Below are positions 47,421 to 55,666 of a DNA stretch of 64,000 bases, in pieces. Positions within the stretch are counted from its first letter, which is position 1; every line of letters starts with the position of its first letter. The position numbers and the translations under genes are program-made. The DNA comes from RPQJ01 sp963731105 (GTDB taxonomy: Bacteria; Pseudomonadota; Gammaproteobacteria; Steroidobacterales; Steroidobacteraceae): assembly GCA_963731105.1 (NCBI GenBank), contig CAVSUM010000010.1:186001-250000 (forward strand). The letters run 5' to 3'. The notes beneath the pieces are model-generated. The model saw only the letters and a program-made list of their open reading frames with translations, searched no databases and was not told the origin of the DNA.

Positions 47421-47972
47421 TCAGTCGTAGCTGATCAGACCGTGGCCGAGCTTCGGCGTGCGGCCTTCGATCAGGTCGGTGAGGAATTTCCAGATCGCGT
47501 CGCCCGACGGCGGGCAACCGGGGATGAAGTAGTCTACCTTCACGACCTCGTGCAGCGGATGCACCTTGTCGAGCGGCAGCGGCAGCTCGGGGTCGTTCGG
47601 GATCAGGCCCTGGCCGACGCCGGGGTCCGTCAGGTAGACCTCCTGCAGGCACTGGCCGAGATCGAGGTGGTTGCGTTGCGCGGGCAGGCCGCCGGTGACG
47701 GCGCAGGCGCCCATCGCCACCAGGATCTTGCAGTTGGCACGGAACTCGCGCAGCACGTGCACGTTCTCGGCGTTGCAGATGCCGCCCTCGATGATGCCGA
47801 TGTCGCACGGCCCGCAGTGCTTGATGTCGGTGAGCGGCGAGCGATCGAACTCGATGCGCTCGAGCAGCGGGAACAGCCGCTCGTCGATGTCGAGGAACGA
47901 CATGTGGCAGCCGAAGCAGCCGGCGAGCGAGGTCGTGGCGACCTTGAGCTTGCGCCGGGTGACGTCAGTCAT
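47421..47972 (-). CDS. hoxY: Bidirectional [NiFe]-hydrogenase small subunit
   Basis: This 183-residue subunit is short, as in soluble NAD-linked enzymes, with cysteine ligands for a single proximal [4Fe-4S] cluster: LAGCFGCHMS, AMGACAVTGG and FIPGCPPSGD. There is no Tat signal, so the enzyme is cytoplasmic. GGAGA precedes the ATG. Its first 8 bases overlap the end of hoxU2. Confidence 0.95.
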   Translation of the reverse strand: MTDVTRRKLKVATTSLAGCFGCHMSFLDIDERLFPLLERIEFDRSPLTDIKHCGPCDIGIIEGGICNAENVHVLREFRANCKILVAMGACAVTGGLPAQRNHLDLGQCLQEVYLTDPGVGQGLIPNDPELPLPLDKVHPLHEVVKVDYFIPGCPPSGDAIWKFLTDLIEGRTPKLGHGLISYD

Positions 47973-48699
47973 GGTGTCTCTCCAGCGGGCGCGGGGCGTC
48001 GTCCAGCGCCTGGGCGCTGATCGGCGAGCCGTCGTAGCGGCGCTCGCCGATCGGCGTGGCGAACCCGACGCGCTTGCGCAGGATCACGCCGACCGGGCAG
48101 ACCGCGACGGCCTTGTCGGTGACCTTGACGTCGGTGTCGACGAGCTGGCCCGACTCGGCATTGACGATCAGGTGCTTGCCGAGGCCGCGGCCGGCGAGCG
48201 AGAAGACGTGCTTGCCGTCCACCTCGCGCGCGGCGCGCACGCACAGCTCGCAGAGGATGCAGCGGTTGAAGTCGAGCAGGATCTCGGGGTGCGAGGCGTC
48301 GACGGGACGGTCCGGAAACAGGTGCCGGAATCCCGCCGTCATCACCCCGAGATCGTAACCGAGCGCCTGCAGCACGCAGTTGCCGCTTCTCTCGCAGGAT
48401 GGGCAGAAATGGTTGCCCTCGGCGAACAGCATCTGCACCAGCGTGCGACGCAGCTCGTTCAGTTCCTCGGTGTTGCTCTCCACCTCGGTGGCACTCGCGG
48501 CGGGCGTGGTGCACGCGGCCATCATCCGGCCGTTGACCTTCGCCGTGCACACCTTGCAGCTGCCGTGCGGCGTGAACTCCGGGTGGTAGCAGAGGTGCGG
48601 GATGTACTGGCCGGCGGCAAGCGCGGCCTGCATCACGGACTGGCCGGGCTCGAACGGCACCTCGACCCCGTCGAGGAGGAAACTCGGGCGCTCGTTCAC
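47965..48699 (-). CDS. hoxU: Hydrogenase diaphorase Fe-S subunit, second copy
   Basis: This 244-residue NuoG-N-like subunit relays electrons between hydrogenase and HoxF. It has a [2Fe-2S] ferredoxin-type site (HLCYHPEF, HGSCKVCTAKVNG, AACTTP), a His-Cys3 [4Fe-4S] site (NHFCPSCERSGNC) and a [4Fe-4S] site (CILCELCVRA with VCPVG). All ligands are present. The GTG start overlaps the hoxF2 stop (GTGA). This copy is directly next to hoxY, so it is the likelier partner of HoxYH (inference). Confidence 0.92.
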   Translation of the reverse strand: MNERPSFLLDGVEVPFEPGQSVMQAALAAGQYIPHLCYHPEFTPHGSCKVCTAKVNGRMMAACTTPAASATEVESNTEELNELRRTLVQMLFAEGNHFCPSCERSGNCVLQALGYDLGVMTAGFRHLFPDRPVDASHPEILLDFNRCILCELCVRAAREVDGKHVFSLAGRGLGKHLIVNAESGQLVDTDVKVTDKAVAVCPVGVILRKRVGFATPIGERRYDGSPISAQALDDAPRPLERHHD

Positions 48700-50577
48700 G
48701 ACTGGGGCTCCAGGTGCGCGGCCGCATCGTCGCGCCCGGTCATCTGCCGGGCGCGGTCCAGCGCGCCGTCGAGGTCGAAGGCCGGCGCGAAGTCGAGCGA
48801 GCGCAGCTTGCGCTCGTAGGCGGGGCGGAACCGCTTCAGGGTGTCGAGGATCGGGTTGCAGGCGGTGTGCCCGAGCCCGCAGTGGGCCGACATCAGCAGC
48901 ACGCGGTTCAGGCGGTTCATCTCGCGCAGCTCGTGCTGCGTGCCGTTGCCGGCGTGGATCTTGTCCATCGCCGCCACCAGCATCGACGTGCCGACCCGGC
49001 ACGGCGTGCAGAAGCCGCAGCTCTCGTGCGCGAAGAACTGCGCGTAGTTGCGCGCCACCTCGAACATGTCCCGGCTCGAGTCGAACACCGTGAACGCGCC
49101 GGCCGTGGGCAGGTCCTCGAAGGCGATGCGGCGGTCGAATTCGGTGGCATCGATGCACACCCCGGACGGTCCGCTGATCTGCACCGCCTGCGTGCCCGTC
49201 GCGCCGCAGTCTTCCAGCACCTGGCGCACCGTGACGCCGAACGGGTATTCGTACAGGCCCGGGCGCGCGACGTCGCCGGCGACCGACAGGATCTTGGTGC
49301 CCGACGACTTGAGCGTGCCGAGCGAGCGGTACCAGTCGCCGCCATGCACCGCGATCAGTGCCGCCGCACACAGCGTCTCGACGTTGTTGACGATGGTCGG
49401 CTGCTGCTTGTAGCCGTTGGTGACCGGGTACGGCGGACGGTTGCGCGGCACGCCGCGCTTGCCCTCCAGCGACTCGATCAGCGCCGACTCCTCGCCGCAC
49501 ACGTACGAGCCCGCGCCGACGTGGATGCGGATGTCGAAGTCGAAGCCAGCCTGGCCCGCAATGCCGTTGCCCAGCAGGTTGGCCGCGCGGCGCCGCTCGA
49601 GCGTCGCCTCGAGCGACTCGAGCAGGTAGCGGTATTCGCCACGCAGGTAAAGGAATCCCTGGCTCGCACCGATGGCGTAGGCCGCCACGGTCATGCCGTC
49701 GAACACCAGGTCGGGGTAGCTCGCGAGCAGCACGCGGTCCTTGAACGTGCCGGGCTCGCCCTCGTCGGCGTTGCAGACCACGTAGTGCGCCAGCCCGGTG
49801 GCATGGCGACAGGCTTCCCACTTGATGCCCGTGGTGAAGCCGGCGCCCCCGCGACCACGCAGGTTCGAGCGCTTGATCTCCTCGAGCATCGCGATCGGAC
49901 CCTGCGCCGCGCCAACGTACGCCTCGCGCCAGGATCGTTCGTTCGCCGCGTGCTCGGACCAGCCGCGGGCACCGCGCTGCAGCGCGGCGCGGATCGCATC
50001 GCCGGGCTTGAGCGCGTGACCGAGCAGGATGTCTGCCCGGCGCACGTGGTCGTGCACTTCGAAGAACTCCGCCGGCCAGTCGCCCAGACTCCGTGCGGGC
50101 GAGGATCAGCCGGCAGATCTCCGCGATCCGCTCGTCGGTCAGCGCGGCGATCGCGCGGCCGTTGACCAGCAGCGCCGGCCCCTGGTCGCACAGGCCGGTG
50201 CAGGACGTGCGCGCGACACTGACCAGGCCGTCTTCCGACACCTTGCCGGGCTCCACCCACAGCCGGTGGCACATCGAGTCCATCAGCCGTTCGCTGCCCG
50301 CCATCCGGTCGGTGATGTTGTCGGAGAACAGGACCCGGTAGCTGCCGAGCGGCTCTTCGTTCAGGAACGCGTAGAAGCTCGCAACGCCCTTGGCGCGCGA
50401 GTACGGGATGCGCAGCAGGCGGGCGACCAGCGTCAGGGCCGGCCCGGGCAGGCAGCCGAACGTCTCGTGGACCTCGCGCAGGATCTGCACCAGCCCGGTG
50501 GGATCGTGGCCCCAGCGCGTGACGATGCGACGAACCACTGGTTCGTGGTCGGCCTGGATGTCGCAGATGTTTTCCAT
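48696..50577 (-). CDS. hoxF: Hydrogenase diaphorase flavoprotein subunit, second copy (one frameshift)
   Basis: About 626 residues after correction. The N-terminal NuoE-like domain begins MENICDIQADHEPVVRRIVT and keeps cysteines in SMCHRLW and TSCTGLCDQ. The NuoF-like part has the NAD/FMN segments RGRGGAGFTTGIKWE and CNADEGEPGTFKDR, and the N3-type [4Fe-4S] ligands ESCGFCTPCRVGT plus AHCGLGH. One extra G near 50088 (TCTGGGCGAC) splits the two domains; correction gives ESGDWPAEFFEVHDHVRR. It oxidises or reduces NAD(H). It lies 117 bases after hoxU1, with the palindrome at the border. Confidence 0.92.
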
Positions 50578-50693
50578 GCGTGACTGCCCGCCGGTACCCT
50601 CCGCCCGGCCCGGCCAGACTGCACCTTGCGGGCCACCGTTCACCATCGCGGAAAACCCCAGACTGCGCTGCGCGTCATGTCAGTCCTCCGACC

Positions 50694-51467
50694 TCAGGAG
50701 GGGACGCTCTCTTGTGTGTCCCCGTGCGGGGGACACTCAAGAGAGCGTCCCCTTCGGGGCGCGAAATCGCCCGCCTGCTCGCTGATCGGCCGGTCGTCGA
50801 AGCGGCGCTGACCCACCGGCACCGCGAACCCTACCCGCTTGAGCAGGATCACCCCCACCGGGCAGACCTCGGCAGCCTTGTCGGTCACGGCGATGTCGCT
50901 GTCGCGCAGCAGGCCGGATTGCGAATTGACGACGAGATGCTTGCCCATGCCGCGACCGGCAAGAGCGAACACCTGCTTGCCGTCGACCTCGGCCGAGGCG
51001 CGCACGCACAACTCGCAGAGGATGCAGCGATTGAAGTCGAGCAGCAGCTCCGGGTGGCTGGCGTCGACCGGCCGGTCGGGGAAGAAGTGGTCGAAGCGCG
51101 GCGAGGTCATGCCGAGGTCGTAGGCCACGGCCTGCAGCTTGCAGTGGCCGCTCTTCTCGCAGGACGGGCAGAAGTGGTTGCCCTCGACGAACAGCAACTG
51201 GACCATCATGCGCCGCTCGGCGTTGAGCTCGGCGGTCTCGCTCTCCACCTCGAGGCCGGCACGGGCCGGCAGCGTGCAGGAGGTCGCGTGCGAGCCGTTG
51301 ACCTTCACCGTGCAGAGCTTGCAGCTGCCATGCGGGCGGAACTCCGGGTGGTAGCACAGGTGCGGGATGTGCCGGCCGGCGGCCAGCGCTGCCTGCAGCA
51401 CGGTCTGGCCGGGCGTGAACGGACAGTCTTCGCCGTCGATCCTGAAGCTGGGTAACGGCTCGTTCAT
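50694..51467 (-). CDS. hoxU: Hydrogenase diaphorase Fe-S subunit, first copy
   Basis: This 257-residue paralogue of the downstream HoxU begins MNEPLPSFRIDGEDCPFTPG. All cluster ligands are kept: HLCYHPEF, HGSCKLCTVKVNG, TSCTLP, NHFCPSCEKSGHC, CILCELCVRA and VCPVG. The ATG overlaps the hoxF1 stop (ATGA). The last 20 or so residues after DFAPRR are encoded by the long palindrome and do not match HoxU2, so the original stop was probably lost to insertion of that element. The two copies are clearly diverged, so the duplication is not recent. Confidence 0.9.
   Translation of the reverse strand: MNEPLPSFRIDGEDCPFTPGQTVLQAALAAGRHIPHLCYHPEFRPHGSCKLCTVKVNGSHATSCTLPARAGLEVESETAELNAERRMMVQLLFVEGNHFCPSCEKSGHCKLQAVAYDLGMTSPRFDHFFPDRPVDASHPELLLDFNRCILCELCVRASAEVDGKQVFALAGRGMGKHLVVNSQSGLLRDSDIAVTDKAAEVCPVGVILLKRVGFAVPVGQRRFDDRPISEQAGDFAPRRGRSLECPPHGDTQESVPS
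50700..50752. repeat. Long palindromic element at the hoxU1 3' end
   Basis: GGGGACGCTCTCTTG followed by TGTGTCCCC pairs with GGGGGACACTCAAGAGAGCG and the following TCCCC. The stem is about 24 base pairs with a single mismatch and a 4-5 base loop (GTGC). It looks like a REP/BIME or miniature mobile element. It supplies the end of the hoxU1 reading frame and sits just before hoxF2, where the RNA hairpin could stabilise or attenuate the operon transcript. No second copy was seen in the window. Confidence 0.85.
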
Positions 51468-53248
51468 GTCGGCTCCCCGAGGTGCGCGCCCGGGTCGTCG
51501 CGGCCCGTCATGCGCCGCGCCCGTGCCAGGGCCCCGTCGAGGTCGAACGCGGGCTCGACGGCATGCGACCCGAGGCGACGCTCGTACGCCGGGCGGAAGC
51601 GCTGCAGCGTGCCGAGCAACGGCCGGCCGGCGGACTCGCCCAGGCCGCAGTGGCTGGCGTGATGCAGCAGCGTCGCCAGCTCCTCGATGGTGTTCAGGTC
51701 GTGCAGCGAGCCCTTGCCGTCGCGGATCTTGTCCATCAGGTTGCGCAGCAGCGAGGTGCCGACGCGGCACGGCGTGCAGAAGCCGCAGCTCTCGTGCGCG
51801 AAGAAATGCGCGAAATGCCGCGCCACCTCGAACATGTCGCGGCTGCCGTCGAACACGATGAACGCGCCGCCGGTCTCGATGTCCTCGAAGGCGATGCGCC
51901 GGTCGAACTCGTCCTGGCCGATGCACACGCCGGACGGCCCGCCGGCCTGCACCGCGATCGTGCCGGTGGCGCCGCAGTCGGCGAGCACTTCCCGCACGGT
52001 GACGCCGAGCGGGTATTCGTAGATGCCGGGCCGGGCGCAGTCACCCGACACGGAGAGCAGCTTGGTGCCGGAGGAACGCGCCGTGCCGCGCGAGCGGAAC
52101 CAGTCGGCGCCGTGCAGCAGGATCAGCGCGGCGGTGCAGTAGCTCTCGACGTTGTTGACGATGGTGGGGCGACCGAGATAACCCTTCTCCGCGAGCCGCG
52201 GCGGCCGGTTGCGCGGGATGCCGCGCTTGCCCTCGAGCGACTCGACGAGCGCCGACGCCTCGCCGCACACGTACGAGCCCGCGCCGACGTGGACCTGCAC
52301 GTCGAAATCAAAGCCCACCTGCCCGCAGATGTCCTTGCCGAGCAGCCCGTCGCGGCTGCGGCGTTCGAGCGTCGCCTGCAGCGCGTCGAGCAGGTAACGG
52401 TACTCGCCGCGCAGGTAGATGAATCCCTGGCTGGCACCGATGCCGTGCGCGGCGACGGTCATGCCCTCGAGCACCATGTCGGCGTGGCGGCCGAGCAGCA
52501 GGCGGTCCTTGAACGTGCCGGGCTCGCCCTCGTCGGCATTGCAGACGACCACGCGCGGCGTCACCGGCTGGCGGCTGCAGCTTTCCCACTTCACGCCGGT
52601 GGTGAAGCCGGCACCACCGCGACCCAGCAGGCGCGCGGCCTTGATCTCGTCGAGCGTCGCCTGCGGTCCGGTGCCGCTGGCCTGGCCGCGGGCGAGCGCC
52701 GCACGGATCGCTTCGCCCGGTCGCAGCGGATCGTTCAGCAGGACGTCGGCCCGTCGCACCTTGTCCTCGACCTCGAACAGCTCCGGCGGCCACTCTTCGA
52801 GCGGCACGCGTGCGAGGATCAGGTCGCACAGTTGCGCGGCGCGCGCGGCGTCCACGTCCGGTACCGGGCGGCCGTTCACCAGCACCGCCGGGGCGTGGTC
52901 GCACAGGCCAATGGAGGACGTGCGATCGAGGCTGACGAGGCCGTCTTCCGAGACCTTGCCCGGCTCGACCCACAGGCGCTGGCTCATCTCGCGCAGCCGG
53001 TCCGTGGAGCCGCGCATGCGGTCGGTGATGTTGTCGGAGAACAGCACCCGGTAGGTGCCCGGCGATTCGGGATAGAGGAACGAATAGAACGCCATCACGC
53101 CGCGCACACGGGCGATCGGCACGCGCAGCTCGACAGCGATGCGCTCGAGCGCCACGGGCGGCAGGAAGCCCAGTGGCTCCTGGGTGTGTCGCAGCACCTG
53201 CAGCAGTTGCGTCGGTTCGCGGCCCCAGGCCTGCAGGGCGTCCTGCAC
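51464..53248 (-). CDS. hoxF: Hydrogenase diaphorase flavoprotein subunit, first copy
   Basis: The NuoF-like part has LGRGGAGFTTGVKWE, CNADEGEPGTFKDR, ESCGFCTPCRVGT and SHCGLGE, so flavin, NAD and [4Fe-4S] sites look intact. The NuoE-like N-domain has lost cysteines kept by HoxF2: MSQRLW for MCHRLW and SSIGLC for SCTGLC. The start is uncertain. The GTG at 53248 gives 594 residues and begins QDALQAWGREPTQ, slightly short of the HoxF2 N-terminus. A GTG at 53437 is also open, but the added residues are Arg-rich and unlike HoxF. It is the first gene of the operon. Confidence 0.88.
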   Translation of the reverse strand: MQDALQAWGREPTQLLQVLRHTQEPLGFLPPVALERIAVELRVPIARVRGVMAFYSFLYPESPGTYRVLFSDNITDRMRGSTDRLREMSQRLWVEPGKVSEDGLVSLDRTSSIGLCDHAPAVLVNGRPVPDVDAARAAQLCDLILARVPLEEWPPELFEVEDKVRRADVLLNDPLRPGEAIRAALARGQASGTGPQATLDEIKAARLLGRGGAGFTTGVKWESCSRQPVTPRVVVCNADEGEPGTFKDRLLLGRHADMVLEGMTVAAHGIGASQGFIYLRGEYRYLLDALQATLERRSRDGLLGKDICGQVGFDFDVQVHVGAGSYVCGEASALVESLEGKRGIPRNRPPRLAEKGYLGRPTIVNNVESYCTAALILLHGADWFRSRGTARSSGTKLLSVSGDCARPGIYEYPLGVTVREVLADCGATGTIAVQAGGPSGVCIGQDEFDRRIAFEDIETGGAFIVFDGSRDMFEVARHFAHFFAHESCGFCTPCRVGTSLLRNLMDKIRDGKGSLHDLNTIEELATLLHHASHCGLGESAGRPLLGTLQRFRPAYERRLGSHAVEPAFDLDGALARARRMTGRDDPGAHLGEPT

Positions 53249-53572
53249 TGCGCGTTCGATGCGGGCGGCGTCGGGCGTGGAATCCGGGTCACGAAACGGC
53301 CTGTCGGTACCGCAGCTTGCGGCGGGCGCAAGGGTGCGGCCCGCGCCCCAGTGCGGCAATCTCGGAAAACCGCCGTGGACTTCGTCGCTGCGCGATGCAC
53401 TGCGCCCGGCCGCAGCGCACAGCCGTGAAATCGTCACGCAATCGTATTCACGCGGCCGGCGGCGGAGTTCAGGCCGGCGCTCACGGACACGGCATCGGCG
53501 GCGTGGTGCCGATTTTGCGCCGGCTCTGGTACCTTCGGCGCACCGCGCAAGCTGTGCACGCATCACACTCTC
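53249..53572. other. Divergent promoter region of the hox operon
   Basis: These 324 bases lie between hoxF1 and the TerB-like gene. Part may encode the true N-terminus of HoxF1, for which no ATG is in frame. I see no clear sigma-54 or other regulator site, and no RNA gene. Confidence 0.5.
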
Positions 53573-54034
53573 ATGGCCGACGCAGACCTGCCCTCCTACC
53601 TGACGCGCGGCATTGCGCTGTCGAAGACACAACTGCGCACCAGCCTCGGCACCGAGTTGCTGTCGCTGTGCCGGTCGGTCACGGCGGATGGACGACTCGA
53701 GCCTGAGGAACTCACGGCCCTGCGCCAGTGGCTGGACCATGCGGAGGCGGCCGACATGCCGGCGCTGCGCCACCTGCGCCTGGTGATCGAGCGGGTGCTG
53801 GCCGATGGCAGGATCACGCCGGAGGAATACCAGGACCTCTATCGTGCCGTGGAGTCGGTGCTGCCGTTCGAGGACCGCCAGCGTGCGGTCGCCGCGCGGC
53901 TGCAGGTCGAGGCGGCCGAGAAGATCGACCGCGCCCCGGCTGACCTGCGCACGCGCATCGTAAAGATAGCGGTAGCGCTGGTACTGGCCGGCGCTGCGGT
54001 CGCCTGGCTCGCCGGCTGGTTGCGGCACGGCTGA
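53573..54034 (+). CDS. TerB-like acidic protein with C-terminal membrane anchor
   Basis: This 153-residue protein has two similar helical units with acidic turns, TADGRLEPEELTALRQWLDH and LADGRITPEEYQDLYRAVES, as in TerB/DjlA-like domains. It ends in one membrane helix (IVKIAVALVLAGAAVAWLAGWL) and a short basic tail. It would face the cytoplasm, tail-anchored. The function is unknown; TerB domains occur in metal-stress and membrane-associated complexes. It is divergent from the hox operon and 21 bases before the dehydrogenase gene. Confidence 0.6.
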   Translation: MADADLPSYLTRGIALSKTQLRTSLGTELLSLCRSVTADGRLEPEELTALRQWLDHAEAADMPALRHLRLVIERVLADGRITPEEYQDLYRAVESVLPFEDRQRAVAARLQVEAAEKIDRAPADLRTRIVKIAVALVLAGAAVAWLAGWLRHG

Positions 54035-54055
54035 GTCGAGCGCGGGACGCACCTC

Positions 54056-55012
54056 ATGCGCGCCGTCTTCCTCGACTACGCCACCGTCAGCTTTAACGGC
54101 GATCTCGACCCGGCCGCACTGCAGCGGGCGATGCCGGGAATCGAGTTGCGCCCGCACACGGCGCAGGCAGAGGTCGCGCGGGTCGTGTCCGGAGCGGAAG
54201 CCGTCCTGGTCAACAAGCTGCGGCTGTCGCGCGAGATCATTAGTGCGACACCCTCGCTGCGGCTGATCGCACTCGCGGCGACCGGCACCAACAACATCGA
54301 CCTGGAGGCTGCGCGCGAGCACGGCGTCGCCGTCTGCAACCTGCGCGACTATTGCACCGCGTCCGTGGTGCAGCACGTGCTGGGCACGCTGCTGCTGCTG
54401 ACGCAGAAACTGCGCGAATACGATGCGCTGGTGCGCTCGGGCGCCTGGCAGCGCGGCGAGCAGTTCTGCCTGCTGGATTTTCCCGTCCGCGAGCTGACCG
54501 GCCGCAAGCTCGGCATCGTCGGCTACGGCACGCTCGGCAAGGCGGTGGCGCGTGCCGCGCAGGCGTTCGGCCTCGAACCACTCATCGCCAATCGACCGGG
54601 TGGCGCGCCGGTCGCAGGCCGCCACGATCTGCACGACCTGCTGGCACAGGTCGACGTGCTGAGCCTGCACTGCCCGCTGACGCCGGCGACCGAGGGCATG
54701 ATCGGCGCGGCGCAGCTCGCCCGCATGAAGCGCGACGCGGTGCTGATCAACACCGCACGCGGCGCGCTGGTCGACTCGGCGGCCCTGGCTGATGCGCTGC
54801 GCAACGGCCGCCTGGGCGGAGCGGCCATCGACGTGCTCCCGCAGGAGCCGCCCGTGGGCGGCAATGCGCTGCTCGCCACCGACATCCCCAACCTGATCGT
54901 CACGCCGCACATCGCCTGGGCGGCACGCGAGGCGCGCCAGCGCTGCATCGACGAGATGGCTGCGAACGTGGAGGACTTCAGGCGGGGCGGACGGCGGGGA
55001 CGCGTGGTGTGA
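54056..55012 (+). CDS. hprA: D-2-hydroxyacid dehydrogenase, glycerate/hydroxypyruvate type
   Basis: This 318-residue NAD(P)H enzyme has the Rossmann loop GIVGYGTLGKAVA, substrate residues in AATGTNNIDL, the catalytic Arg in NTARGALVDS, Glu in DVLPQEPP and His in TPHIAWAARE. It matches glycerate dehydrogenase/hydroxypyruvate reductase by these motifs and by length, although other 2-hydroxyacids are possible. A heptamer repeat array begins 2 bases after its stop. Confidence 0.88.
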   Translation: MRAVFLDYATVSFNGDLDPAALQRAMPGIELRPHTAQAEVARVVSGAEAVLVNKLRLSREIISATPSLRLIALAATGTNNIDLEAAREHGVAVCNLRDYCTASVVQHVLGTLLLLTQKLREYDALVRSGAWQRGEQFCLLDFPVRELTGRKLGIVGYGTLGKAVARAAQAFGLEPLIANRPGGAPVAGRHDLHDLLAQVDVLSLHCPLTPATEGMIGAAQLARMKRDAVLINTARGALVDSAALADALRNGRLGGAAIDVLPQEPPVGGNALLATDIPNLIVTPHIAWAAREARQRCIDEMAANVEDFRRGGRRGRVV

Positions 55013-55014
55013 GA

Positions 55015-55045
55015 GGAAGCGGATAGCGGATAGCGGATAGCGGAT
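55015..55045. repeat. GGATAGC heptamer array, left arm
   Basis: About four tandem copies of GGATAGC (GGAAGC then GGATAGCGGATAGCGGATAGC) follow the dehydrogenase stop. They are the reverse complement of the array at 55131-55172, so the two form a large inverted repeat around an 85-base spacer. Transcripts from either convergent gene could fold there. Confidence 0.8.
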
Positions 55046-55130
55046 CGTACGAAGCATAGCGGCGACCGCAAGCTCCGGTCGCATTCTGTTCACAGTGTCG
55101 CCGGAGGTTTGGTCAGGGCCTCCCCTCTTC

Positions 55131-55172
55131 CTATCCGCTATCCGCTATCCGCTATCCGCTATCCGCTATCCC
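55131..55172. repeat. CTATCCG heptamer array, right arm
   Basis: Six tandem CTATCCG units run into the 3' end of the Nudix gene. Together with the left arm they can pair over about 28 bases. The spacer between the arms contains no gene and has a small hairpin-like GCGACCGCAAGCTCCGGTCGC. Confidence 0.8.
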
Positions 55173-55600
55173 CTGTTCCCCAGATTCATCACCTGCGCCG
55201 CCCACCGCAGCACCGGCCGCACGCGCGGCGACACCAGCTGCACCGCCTCGTCGTAGTCGACCCAGCGGAACTCACTGTGCTCGGGCCGGCCCAGCTCGGG
55301 ATTCACGGGCAGCGTGATCTCCTCGGTGCGGGTCGTTGCGATGTAATAGCAGGCGACCTTGCCGCGGCTGTAGGGACCGGTGCGCGTCGACGGTTCGCCC
55401 CAGCGGAACTCGAGGTCGTCGATCATCGACTCCTCGCGCACCTCGCGCTTGGCAGCGTCGAGCGGCTCCTCGCCGGACTCGACCATCCCCTTGGGGAAGT
55501 CCCAGTGGTTGAAGGCGCGCAACAGCAGGAAGCGCCAGCCCTCCGCCGTCTGCCGCACCACGACGACGCCGGCGGAGAGCCGCGGGTTTCGTGGGCTCAT
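55166..55600 (-). CDS. Nudix hydrolase
   Basis: This 144-residue protein has the Nudix box G-MVESG-E-EPLDAAK-REVREE-SMI, with the metal-binding REVREE, and the flanking RAFNHWDFPKGMVESGEEP typical of bacterial Ap4A/dinucleotide pyrophosphohydrolases. The end EFRWVDYDEAVQLVSPRV also fits that group. It hydrolyses a nucleoside diphosphate linked to another group; Ap4A is the likely substrate by similarity only. It is divergent from oxyR, with 66 bases between starts. Confidence 0.88.
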   Translation of the reverse strand: MSPRNPRLSAGVVVVRQTAEGWRFLLLRAFNHWDFPKGMVESGEEPLDAAKREVREESMIDDLEFRWGEPSTRTGPYSRGKVACYYIATTRTEEITLPVNPELGRPEHSEFRWVDYDEAVQLVSPRVRPVLRWAAQVMNLGNRG

Positions 55601-55629
55601 GGACGCAGTATACGGTGAAGCCCGGCGCG

Positions 55630-55644
55630 ATAGAGAGGGACTAT
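55630..55644. promoter_or_regulatory. OxyR-like half site before oxyR
   Basis: ATAG-N7-CTAT has the spacing of one half of the OxyR tetranucleotide motif, and a further CTAT follows 9 bases later. It lies 22 bases before the oxyR ATG, between oxyR and the Nudix gene, which would suit autoregulation. The internal T and A of the consensus are not conserved. Confidence 0.4.
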
Positions 55645-55666
55645 CAAACGGGGCTATCATCGGGGC

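Noticed and set aside
48696..53248. Complex I (nuoEFG) genes instead of hydrogenase diaphorase
   Set aside because: HoxY, HoxH and HoxW follow in the same operon, HoxU is short, HoxF carries the NuoE-like fusion, and no membrane Nuo subunits are present.
55015..55172. Tandem heptamers as a CRISPR-like array
   Set aside because: The unit is 7 bases, directly tandem, with no unique spacers and no cas genes nearby.
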